Below the pieces are notes generated by a model, which was given only the letters and a program-made list of their open reading frames with translations, ran no database searches and was not told the origin of the DNA. Positions 48,616 to 59,447 of a DNA stretch of 64,000 nucleotides are shown here, in pieces. Source of the stretch: Morella rubra (Eukaryota > Streptophyta > Magnoliopsida > Fagales > Myricaceae); assembly GCA_003952965.2 (NCBI GenBank), contig CM025850.1:30553024-30617023 (forward strand). Reading direction: 5' to 3'. Numbering within the stretch: the first letter of the stretch is position 1; each line of letters starts with the position of its first letter. Position numbers and translations under genes: made by a program.

Positions 48616-49728
48616 ATGTGTCATTATTTGAGTACTGACCGAGTGTGTGAACTTTGAGTATTGAATACGTTAAATTTCAAGTATGTTGTATGTGTGAACT
48701 TTGGGTCTGAAACCATAATTGGATGATCCCCGAAGGATGAAATAGCTTAGAAAAGCTGAAAAGTATAACGTATTCTACTGATCAACATTGCGCTGTAGTG
48801 TGATGAGATATCTTAATTCATCGTTTCTTATCGCATGTGGTTGAAGTAGGCAGCGCAAAGAAAAAAATAGAACAAGAAGCTGTCAATTGGTTCACATAAA
48901 ATAATAAATCTGATCAATTTGAAATATTGAAGTCAGTCCATCGGTTCACACAAAATAATGAACAATTTCGCCCGATGGATTTTAGTGAAAGACCAAGACG
49001 AGGTCTAGGTTGAAGATTCAGCTAGTTTCCAATGAAGATTCAGTTATTTTCCTCTCTGAGTCTTTTTATTTGCTAAGCCCTTTGGCCCCTTTCCCTTTAT
49101 ATTATCGATAATCTGTAGCTAGTATATATATGAGCATATCCATTTATTTCTTATAATTGGACTGTTTATATCCCTAAAATCAAACTAATAATCATGCTTC
49201 TTCAATTAACGATCTGTATCTGTTCTTGTTTTAGATTTCCAAATGCAATAACCTTTACGTACATCTGTTCTAAACATAGATGAAGCATGAACCTGTAGAC
49301 AAAGTTGTCTAGAATTTACACCGAAGACAACCATCCTGAGGTGCTACCTAAAAGCATACAGGGAAATAAACCATAATGATCAATGACATCCTTTCATTCC
49401 AAGATAACATCCATATCATATCCATAACTTTCAATACATCCAAAAACCCGAGTATCCAAGTCTCCACATGCCTTTACATCATCTGTTTAACATCTACATT
49501 TCAACAAAATATATACGTAAAACAACAACTTCTCAGAACAACACGTCAGCCCTATACAACAAGTCATAAACCCATCCAACCAAAAAACAAAGGGCCATCC
49601 TTATATACAACAAGTCAGAATCCCATCCAACAAAAATACAGACCATTTACAAAACACCAATCTAGCCCCTCTTCAAAACATCAACACAGCCCATCATAAA
49701 CAACAAAAAATACAAACTGAAAGTGGTT
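48616..49728. other. Spacer between the convergent MULE-2 genes
   Basis: Noncoding 3' flanks of both genes. Low-complexity, C/A-rich direct repeats (ACAACAAGTCA, CCCATCCAAC) lie at 49540-49700. The frame at 49376-49699 overlaps these repeats and is rejected. Confidence 0.55.
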
Positions 49729-52700
49729 TTAGTTTCGCCAAACAGGCAACTTCTTCTTTTGCTTATCTTGCATCCGCTTGAGTGCTTCCTCTATGGTAGG
49801 TACAACAACTGTTGAAGAGATGATTCGCGACCCCCAGGGCTCCAGGATTGCCCCATGCACATCGAATACTTGTTCTCGTTTCTGGGCAGCTTCTTCTATT
49901 GTCAGGTCAACCATAATTGGTTCTCTAGCAGGCTGTCCACTACCCACGTAGCCCCTTAACCGTTCAGAGGCTCTCCTCTCAGCTTGGTGTGCCCTTATCC
50001 GTGATGCAATACCAGTTGTAGGTTGTGATGAACTCGTCCTGCGAGCAGCCTTGAAGAATAATACAAGATGCCATTACTCTAAGTATTTGTGTTAAATACA
50101 ACTGTGAGGCATAACAATGAATACAAAATAGACTAACTTTACCTTTGTAGTCTCGGTTGCCATCCCTCTAGCATTACACAGCGGCTGAGATGCACTCCCT
50201 CCAACGTTGCTGCCTTAGATTTGCCTTTTGTAGCCTGCTTACCAAAATTCAGAGTTCATATCTAGATGAATGTGTAGTCTTCTAAATCAACTAAAGCTAA
50301 TACATGTCTAAAAATTTGTTTACACATACCTTTGTTGCACGTCCAGCAAGTTGATATGCAGTCCCGCCAGCCTTACCCTTGCCCTTGCCCTTTTTAGACT
50401 TTTTTCCAAAAAAATCAGATTGGAATTAATGACATGTGGCTAACATTATTGAATTAAATCATAACCATGTAAAAAAAAAACTGTCTACCCATACTTTTGT
50501 CGAAGATCCAACCGGCTGTGATGCACTTACGGCCTCAGTTTCCATCTCCGTTGCATGTCCACCAAACTGTGACTCAGTTGGGTTAGTTGTCGCCTAAACA
50601 TAACACAAATGCATTCAGACTAACTGAGAAAAATACTATGAAAACATTCGCACTGAAAATGACAAATCAGAGATGAAAACTTACATCATCAACAGCCATG
50701 TCATGCACAGCAGGTCTAGCATTACCCACAAATGGTGCATTGGCAACACTCATTCCTGCAAACCTCTGGGCAGCAGCCTTTCGCCGAGGACAAGTCCTTG
50801 CATTATGGCCACACTGCAAACATTTTGTGCATCGACCTCGCAATCCAACTCTACTAAGTTTATGGGGGTTTCTTGGCTCATCGGGAGCCCGTATCTGAAG
50901 CTTCTTAGGTCGGCCCGGTTGTGTCCTTACCACCGGAGGCTCCATTACATCGTTATTTGTTTTGACCCATTGATCCTCGCTTGGCATTGGGTAGATAATG
51001 GGGTCGTAGGACAAGAGGTACATATCTTTACTATAATATGGATGTACATAGTCCTCTGGCTTGCCTCCATGATATAGAATGGCAGAAAAAGCGTGGGCAC
51101 ATGGAATTCCTGTCATGTCCCATTTTCTGCAACCACAGCTGCGATTTTGGATATCAACAACAAATTGTTGATGCCTATGTTCCACCTCGAACAGACCTTG
51201 GCCAGCATATGTTGGGAGGCAGTGGCAAGATTCCAGCCCAATCGCGTCGAGCTTTTCTAGAATCTTCGGGCACAAAAAGTGGTCGTGCTTCCGCATGCCA
51301 TCCCGCTTCAGTTGATACCGTCTCATTAATTTTTTGCGAATAATCTCAAACATAGTTACAATTGGCTTGTCCCGAGCCTTCATAATGTATGCGTTGAAGC
51401 ACTCACTTAGATTGTTCACCAACAAGTCAGACTTGGAGTAAGTATGAAACCAAGCTCTGGACCACATGCTTGGATCAATCTTCGATAGGTACATCCATGC
51501 GTCTTCATTGAGCTTCTTCAGTTCTGCCATCTCAATATTGAATTGCCTCTCAGTATATGCTGATGCTGCAGCCCATAGTCTGTCTTTCAATGCAACTCCC
51601 TTGTGTCCGGCATCTCTAAAATTGGCATAGAGATGTCGGAGGCATATCCTATGGTCCGACAAAGGCATCACAGCCTCAAAGCTGGGTATCAGACCCTACG
51701 TAAACAAAAACACATTATCAGCCTCAATGATATAACAATATAAACAAAACACAAATGAATCAATGGAAAAAGGACTAACCTTCTGACGGTCTGAAATAAA
51801 TGTCCATCCATGCACAGGTTGTTGTCCCAAGTCCGAGACTAGTGTCTCTAAGAACCATGTCCAGCTGTCTTTTGTCTCGGCCTCAACAGCCGCGATAGCG
51901 ATGGGGTACATGTTGTCATTTGCATCTCTGCTGACAGCACTCAACAACTGACCCTTGAACGGGCCCTTCAAATGGCACCCATCGAGACCGATGACAGGCC
52001 TGCACCCAATCTTGAACCCATCTCTCATTGCTGCCAGAGAGAGGTACATTCGTTCAAAGGTGGGTGGCATTTCTGTAGTCAACCGATCAACCTTCATCAA
52101 TACACAACTCCCCGGGTTTGTTTGTCTGATGGTTGCTGTATAGTCCCATAATCGATGGTATTGCTCCTTATACTGTCCAAATATTATAGACCGAGCCTTC
52201 CTCCTCGCTCGATAGACTTGACTGTCATTCACATCAACCTTCCATTTTCTTTTAACTTCTCCAACAACTGCTTGAACCGGCATATTTGGTTGAGTCTTGA
52301 ATTGTTCAATGTACTTCTCACAGATGAACTTGGAGTTTACGAGAGAACTCCTATATTTACGAGTACACCTATGATCAGGGTTGAAACCTCTTACTTGGAA
52401 GCTCTTCTCAGCCTTCATCCACCTCCCATAGACCCTATACTCGCATTTGGGTGCATCCTGACATACGATGATTACCTTATCTCCATTGTTTTTTTTGAAC
52501 TGAACAACCTTCCCCATACTAATATTCAACTCCCGGACACAATCTCTAAATAGTGATGCGGATGGAAATTTCATACCAAGCTTAATAACCGGGTTGGCCA
52601 TATCCTGCTGGTGGAATTCTTGGCCTGGGTAGACATCTACTGTCCCCACTTCGTCATCACTCACTGAAGGCGACTCCAAAATATAACTTGGATCCATATC

Positions 52701-53418
52701 TTCATCGTCACCTGCATTTGGGTACAACATAACATATTAGTGTATCAATACTTATATGAGAAACTATGTTAAACCAACACAACATATTAGTCTATCAATA
52801 CCTCCATCTGACGTGTGCTCCTCCTCTTCTGTCATCGGCATCTTCCCTCTTTCAGTGTCACGTATGATGTCATCCACAACCTCATTGTCGCAACCAGAAT
52901 CAGTACCATAACTTGAAGGGCCCGCACCCACACTTGCCTGCACCACTATTGTCTCCATGATGTGGGTTAACATCAACATCGAACAGCTCATCATCTGAGC
53001 TGAGAACTTCATTCCAAAAGGGATCATTCACCCCTATTCGACGCCTCTCAGCCTCTTCATCAATGTCAGCCTCAGACTCATTATTCTCATCATCCCCACT
53101 TCTATCAGCAAATGATTGAAGATATATAACAACAACTTGTTCTCCCTCATGACACTTCACCATTTGAAGGACATCATGATCTGAGGTCACTAACTTCAAC
53201 CCCTCATCCAAACTTTTTCTTGGCTCCTTATAGTATATCAAGTCTCCAACCTTGTAGCCGTAAGTCTTCACAATTGTCTCGACTTCGATGAAGGAAAGAC
53301 AATCCGGCTCATACGGTTCATCGTAAACACTGATGTCTCCGCCAACGTAATTACATCCAAGCTGCCTATCGAATCTGCCTCCAAAGTGAACCTCGAACAG
53401 GAAGAACTCTGAAGCCAT
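49729..53418 (-). CDS. MULE-2 mudrA-type transposase (seven coding exons)
   Basis: Mutator-family DDE transposase. Exons: 53418-52802, 52711-51780, 51695-50685, 50593-50495, 50398-50330, 50234-50143, 50049-49729; borders are GT-AG. Exon 1 has a PB1-like N-terminal domain and an acidic linker. Exon 2 has the Mutator DNA-binding domain (IKLGMKFPSASLFRD), then the MULE core with the first catalytic Asp in GLDGCHLKG and the second in FISDRQK. Exon 3 has the region NNLSECFNAYI, a SWIM finger (CGCRKWDMTGIPCAH) and a CCHC knuckle (CTKCLQCGHNARTCP). Exons 4-7 encode a Lys-rich, Ser-Gln-Pro tail. About 1046 residues. Two frame slips are seen: near 52930-52960 in exon 1 and in the first half of exon 6 (92 bases, not a multiple of three). 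The right TIR is the probable promoter. Confidence 0.88.
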
Positions 53419-55289
53419 TTTTTGTGTTTTATGTTCAACTTAAATTCACCTGCACAAATGTGAAAACTTTTAGCTGTACGCATAAGTAACTAAACTTTCA
53501 GAATCTCTGAAGTGCCACTAATCAACATCTGTCACCTCATATATAATATATCCTAATATAATCACCAATACTTTAACACAATCAGTTCTTATTTCAAGTA
53601 CGACTCATTGTTCATGTCATTAAATTAGTTTTGAAATATCGAAATGCACTGACAGTACCAATTATCTACACTTCGTTACAAAGTATATACATGAACTAAT
53701 TCCAAAAAAAAAATATCTCCTTCAAATACTTGACTGTACAGTTCTTGGCTTTTCATCTACTAGTTATTTCACATGCCTTCCATTGAGTCATTTGATAATA
53801 CTGACTGTACAAAGTAATAAGATCAAGAAGAAAATTATCTGCACATCATTACAAAGTATATTCAGGGAACTCTAAATGATTTTGCATAATCCTGAGTCAT
53901 GACAAACTAATTAAAGACAAGCAAAGTAGTATGAGCTTCTGCAGATTGGAAATTATGAAGTGCAAATAGTACAGGACAAAGTCAGGTTTACTTGCAGATT
54001 ACCACCATTTATTATAGCATCTTTATTACGAATTTCAGAATGTCAATTACAATTACAATTGCAAATGAATCCACGGGCCATAACAGATTTCTTGAAAGTT
54101 AATCAGACAATACTTAAAACCATGAAACCCTATGTTACACATCATAAACATTAAAGAGTACAGTAATCTGAGAGCAAAAAGACAAGTAGACCTACCTTCT
54201 TGAACTTGGGTTAGGTCCTCCCCACAAGAGAAACAGAACTTCAAGAAGGTAGATGTCGTTCACCCGCCTCCTAAAATAGAGGATTCACTTGTTAATACTT
54301 TTATCAACAAACATTAGGATAAAAATTATCAAATAACCTCCTGTGTTTTTCATATAGTTAAGCACAAAATAGACAGTTTCTCTTGACTCAAAATAGAATT
54401 CTTAAACCATGTGCCAGTACCCATTTTTCTGACTAGTTGACGCAAAAATAGGTGCTAGTCCTGACATTCCCTACTTCATGCAACAAGAAATACTATATAG
54501 GCAGCAACCATGGGTAGTGATAATGCAATAATCACGTATGGATGAATAGACGACGAAAAGGTGAAAAAAAAAAATATATGAAACACTTAAACTTACAGCA
54601 TTAGATGGAAAAAAAACACAACCTTCCAAAACAAGTAAGAGACACAAAACGAGACAAAACACTTTCTTAACCAACTGTAGGACCACTATCTTTTAATGGG
54701 GAACAACCAGGAGGACCACATGCTCGCACCAACAGAGATATCCTAATAGGGGACCACTTTATTTGAGATAATGTACTATGTGCACGAATATTTTATAGGA
54801 CATCACATGCTCTCATAAAATCCAACCAACAACCGGGACCCATGTAATACAATATGCATCAACCTAAATCAAACTACCAAACATGCAATCCATGCAAAAC
54901 GGGCATAGGATAGACACTTGTAATAAAACAATCACATACCCTCAACCTTTTCGTGGGTCTGTAGCCTATCCCTTTTTGGGTCTTTTGCTACTCGTCGGTT
55001 TGGGCAACAACGACACTTCAATGCGTGAGATTTTTTAGCTAAGTTCGGCTTCGAGAAGACAGATTGCTGGGTTCGAGACGACAGATTGTTGGGTTCGGGA
55101 AGAAAGATTGTTGGGTTCGGCAAGAAAGAAAATAGAGAAAGTAGAGACAGATTGGTCGGTTAGGGCAAGACAAAAAGTGGAGATGATTTTATCGAATGTT
55201 CGAAATTAGAATGGAGGGCCCTAGGTGAAACGCACGTATTGACTGTGGGTATTTTTGTCCATTTAATTCTGAAGCTGATTAGAATCTTC
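53419..55289 (-). other. 5' leader and upstream DNA of the MULE-2 transposase
   Basis: Noncoding DNA between the transposase ATG and the right TIR, presumably an untranslated leader with one or more introns. Short frames here (for example 54053-54244, 54932-55123) have no domain. Confidence 0.5.
55050..55130 (-). repeat. 22-bp tandem repeat in the MULE-2 leader
   Basis: About 3.7 copies of a 22-base unit (ttcgagacgacagattgttg plus gg) just inside the right TIR. It could be a subterminal transposase-binding array; that is inference. Confidence 0.7.
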
Positions 55290-55506
55290 ATGTTTTGGCG
55301 TTGAGGGCAGTTTCGTAAACTCACTTAGGGGTCAATCACGTGCCTCTCACGTGTTGACGAAAATCGTCTAAATAGACGGCCAAATCGGGTACAGGGTGCA
55401 AATTGAAAAATTGTGGAAGATAATGGGTCCAATGTCTCAAAAATAAAAAATCGGGTGTAAAGTGAAAATGACCCCAAAGATAAGGGGGGCAAAGTGTATT
55501 TAACCC
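55290..55506 (-). repeat. MULE-2 right terminal inverted repeat
   Basis: 217 bases, inverted match to 46965-47180, with only a handful of differences by eye. It ends ...GTATTTAACCC, where the left end starts GGGTAAATATAC. Confidence 0.9.
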
Positions 55507-55507
55507 T

Positions 55508-57021
55508 TTTTGTTTTCTATACCGACTAGTTGATGATGGAGATGTAGACTTCATAGATCACATACGAAAGCATGGTATGCAAACAATTATGGACCCTGCA
55601 ATCTTGGAAGTGTTGGAAATATGCCCTCAAAACCAGTTATTAGAAATAATTATGAGATAATTATTTATTTTTTATCTTCACATGTATTTATTATTTGTTG
55701 GGTATAATGTTGCAACTTGAGATGTTACACAGTTATATTGTTAAGTGAAATTGTAGAAAAGTCATGCCGATGATTAATGAATCAAAAGGCGGGAGTATGA
55801 CTTTTCGGTTCCTTGTTCACTTGACAGTTGTTCTAGACCGAGATACATACTTAAGTACAAAATAAGTCTACGCTCGTTGTGGCTCTATTAAATAGGATGA
55901 TGACTTCGTCATTGAGGTAGTGACCTTAAGCAAATGAGTGGGTAATGTAAGAGTACATGCACACTGCATGAACGAGATCAAATATAATACTTTATGGAAG
56001 CGATCAATGATATTGAGAAAGTATTCAACACAATTACTTTATTGTATCCTTAAACTTGAGAGGTTTATACAAGTTTGTTTGTTATGTACTTGTGCCTTGA
56101 CCGAGTCATTTGGTGATGATCTTTCTAGGTCAAATATTCCAGATAACGTTGGGTCTTGTATATGATAAATAGTTTTATAAATGCTCAATAAGGAATCCAC
56201 CAGTCTTTTGTAAGACAATATATTCAGTATATCTGTATAGAGTTTACTTAAAAAGAAATCATTGGCTAGTAGACTTTTGCGAAAATGTTTTTCAAAATTA
56301 ATATATATATATATTATATTATATATATTATTTATTTATTTATTTATTTGTGAAATTGTTTTAGAAACATTTTTAAGAGTCCAACGAGTTACAGATAATT
56401 AAATTATATGAGCTAGGGACATTATATATTATTCCTATTACTCTGTGGAATATAGTATGGTGAAATAAAAATAAAAAAAATTGTTAGCAAAAGAGATTTC
56501 ACAAAAATAGTCTCACTATCTCGGGGGTCAATTGTGATATGTTAATGGATATGATCACAATTTGTAGAAGCCCATAAATTTGGAATACAGAATATAAGGG
56601 AGTTAAATGAAAAAGAGTTTTTCATGATGATCCTACGGCAGAGAAGATCCCTAAAGATCTCACGCATAAGCACAGGAGAAGCTCTGAGTAAGCCATTATA
56701 AATAGCTCAGAATTTTATTTTAGAGATAATAAGTCATTTTTCGCGAGAATAGTTCTCTCTCTAAAAACTCTTTCTCTACTTCTCTCTCAAGAACTGTGCA
56801 CGTGGATCTGAAGGAGGCAGAACGCTTAGGCTACATTTCGACGATCCAGATTTTTCCGCTGCGAAAACTTACAGGAAGAGGAAGGAGGAGCTGGCGCGGG
56901 GCAGCAATTTCAAGCTGTGCTAGACCTTGCCTTGGCTTGCGTAGAGAACGATTCAGAGATCCGGCCAGCAATGATCGATGTTACCAAAGAACTCAGGCGG
57001 ATCGAGAGGTCTTTCCCATGA
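55508..57021 (+). pseudogene. Receptor-like kinase C-terminal remnant, split by a solo LTR
   Basis: Two pieces of one frame. 55508-55610 reads YRLVDDGDVDFIDHIRKHG and on to MDPAILE. 56879-57021 reads FQAVLDLALACVENDSEIRP, then MIDVTKELRRIERSFP and a stop. The ALACVENDSEIRPAM-type block is kinase subdomain XI of plant receptor-like kinases. The 1263-base LTR between them sits on a 5-base duplication (GGAAG), and the frame is continuous across the target site. The left side is cut by MULE-2, so the catalytic part of the kinase is absent. The exact kinase subfamily is not recognised. Confidence 0.75.
55611..56873 (+). mobile_element. Solo LTR (Copia-like) inside the kinase remnant
   Basis: 1263 bases from TGTTGGAAATATGCCC to ...GCGAAAACTTACA, flanked by GGAAG at 55606-55610 and 56874-56878. 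TGTTGGAAATATGCCC is a common start of plant Copia LTRs. There is no internal region; the perfect target duplication shows it is complete as a solo LTR. Confidence 0.85.
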
Positions 57022-58299
57022 TTATGTTCTTACTTGGCACATCGAGCTTCTCATGTTGAGTGTCAAACAGATCAAATGCCATCCAACTTAGGCCTCTCGG
57101 CTCTCTACCTCGTCCCTCGGAAGGCTTCTTAGTTAATCCATCCAATTTCCTCTGTATCTATCCGTTACCCAATATGGCCAATTTATGTAGTGTATGTAGT
57201 TGATTAGATGCTTCGATACCCTCTCGTTCCGCTTAATGTCCTGATTGTGTACTCTTGACATCTTCATCTTGCTTGTGAATATTGAGACGTCTCTATCCGT
57301 GGCTGTTGAAACTTGAAAGCTTGTTAGTTGTTTTTATTGTATCTCTTGCTCTATCAAGAGTGCTATTTGTTAAAAAGTCTTTTTAGTATTGTATATAAAT
57401 GACATTTTAATGCTACTGATTGAGAGACTTTTCTACTAGGCGGCCTTTAAATTTAACTGTTTTCATTTCTCATGGTACTTCCTATTAGCTCTCTTTCTCT
57501 CGAGTCTCGACAGGCCTTCTCTCTAGGCTTGGGCCTGATATTCGATTCTAAGGTTGGACTAGGCCAGGCACGAGCCCATGTCTTCCGAGCTGGTTCTGTC
57601 CATATTGGTTGTTTAGTACGGTTCAAAGATATTGTTGCTTTGTTTCTCATGTGTTAATGCTGAATAAAGAAATAAGGCGTCTTTAGTCTTTTATGACTCA
57701 ACAGATACAACATTCGCCTTTCACAAGCTATGGTGATTTTGCATTGCCTCTCTCTCGTCTCACGGGCCTTCTCACTGGGCTTCGCTTGGGCCTAGTTCTA
57801 GTTTCTAAGGTTGGCTTTTTTCTTTTTAGTTTCTAAGAAATTAAAAAAAGAAAAAGGAAGAAGAAAGATTTTGAAAAGCTGATCTGTTATAAATTGTTTG
57901 GCACAGTAAAATAATATTTTTATTTTTAGAAAAAATTTGTGCTTTTTCTCTCGTTGTTTTGTTCCTTGTGTATTTATTATTGCTTATATAATAGCCTAAT
58001 GGTTTTCATTTAGGACAAGATTAATCATTAAAGATTTACTGGGAGGATAAGGGATATTTCTTCTCTAAGATGTATAGATTATCAAGAGTCTTTAGTGGGG
58101 GCATGTGGCATCAAACCGGAGTGATTGCTTCTTTTAGGAGCCCATCACATCTCGCGTTAACTACTTATGGGCCAATGATCTTGTTATATATGGTATTGAA
58201 AGGTAATTGGTTAATTATGCATTGGGGGATAGGCTTACTCTCTCATTTTCAAAGTTTTTTAATTTTTACCAATTCCAGATTTAGAATTTTTCGCTAAAT
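57022..58299. other. Intergenic DNA with a short direct repeat
   Basis: No gene. A segment of about 70 bases is repeated: 57482-57556 and 57746-57812 share CTCTCTCTCGT/TCTCTCGAGTCTCG, GGCCTTCTC, GGCTT, TTGGGCCT and TCTAAGGTTGG. The frames at 57453-57657 lie over one copy and are rejected. Confidence 0.5.
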
Positions 58300-59447
58300 T
58301 TCTGTTCTTTTTTCACAATCCCGAGATTCCACAATGTGGCATCCAACCGGATGCTGATTAAGTACTCCTAGAGCTTATTCATGATATCTTTGTGGCTTGT
58401 GAATAACAGGGTGAATCTTAATCTCAGATCGGCGTAAAATCCCTAGCTGAATATTTAGTGGATCGTTAGGATCTCAAATCTCTATAAGGATTTACATGGA
58501 AACTATCCATTAACTCTCTTATATTCTTTATTTTGACTAATTCACCAATCATCACATATTACAATTCAACCCTCGAAAATTTGAGATTGATTTGTGAAAA
58601 TCCTTTTCGCTAACAAATTATTTGTTTATTTATCCTTCCACCACTATAATTCATGAATATAGGATCGAATAGGCCGGAATATTATCATTGATAAAATCCT
58701 AGCTCATATAATTCTTAATTTTATAATCTGTAACTCGTTGGACTCTCAAATTGTTTCCAAAACAATTTCATAAATATATATATATTATTAATTTAAAAAA
58801 ATATTTTCACAAAATTCCTCTGGCCAGAGATTTCTTTTTCTCGAGTCCAACCCTATACAGATATATTGAATATACTATCTCACAAAGACTGGTGGATTCC
58901 TTATTGAGCATTTATACAAACTTATTATATACACAAGACCCACGTTATCTGAATATTTGATCTAGAAAGATCATCACCAAATGACTGGTCAAAGTACAAA
59001 TACACAACAAACAGATTATAAACCTCTCAGGTCTAAGGATACAATAAACCAATTGTGTTGAATACCTTCTCAACATCAACGATCACTTCCAGAAGGTATC
59101 CATATTTGATCTCGTTCAGTGCATGTACTCTTACATTACACCCACTCATCTGCTTAAGGTCACCACCTCGATGACTGAGTACATCATCCTATTTAATAGA
59201 ATACAACGAGTGTAGACCTATTGTACATAAATATATACCTTGGTCTGTAACAAAATATCAAGTGTATAAGGAACCGAAAAATTATACTCCCCGCCTTTGA
59301 TTCATATAATCGTTGACATGACTTTTCTATAATGTCATTTAATAATAACCATATAAACATCTTATATTACAATGTATTATCTAATATAATAAATATAAAC
59401 ACGTGATATCTAAATAAATAATAATTTTAAAGCATATTTCTTGCGAG
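58300..59447 (-). mobile_element. Diverged solo LTR, inverted relative of 55611-56873
   Basis: The reverse complement matches the solo LTR at 55611 along most of its length. Shared blocks include the reverse of AAAGACTGGTGGATTCCTTA, TCTAGAAAGATCATCACCAA, ATCTCGTTCAGTGCATG, GGTCACCACCTC and AGGAACCGAAAA. The right end (agcatatttcttgcga) is a worn form of the LTR start. The left end is unclear. It is older than the 55611 copy, judging by divergence. Confidence 0.75.

Larger units (their letters stand above)
46965..55506 (-). mobile_element. MULE-2: Mutator-like transposon, 8.5 kb, two convergent genes
   Basis: Terminal inverted repeats of 216 and 217 bases (46965-47180 and 55290-55506) are nearly identical. 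Landmarks are ACTTTGCCCCC, GACATTGGACCCATTATCTT, GGCCGTCTATTTAGACGATT and CCTCAACGCCAAAACAT. Inside are a mudrA-type transposase gene on the - strand (53418-49729) and a GRF zinc-finger gene on the + strand (47413-48615), pointing at each other. TIR similarity suggests a fairly young insertion. No 9-bp target duplication is found: the left flank is a Copia LTR and the right flank is kinase sequence, so a rearrangement has removed one side. Coding frames carry a few slips, so autonomy is doubtful. Confidence 0.9.

Noticed and set aside
46955-55516. Possible inverted short match (TTGTTTT) flanking MULE-2 as a target duplication
   Set aside because: Target duplications must be direct; the match is inverted, seven bases, and in T-rich DNA, so it is probably chance.
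57453-57657. Overlapping frames on both strands
   Set aside because: They overlap one another and a local direct repeat; no domain.
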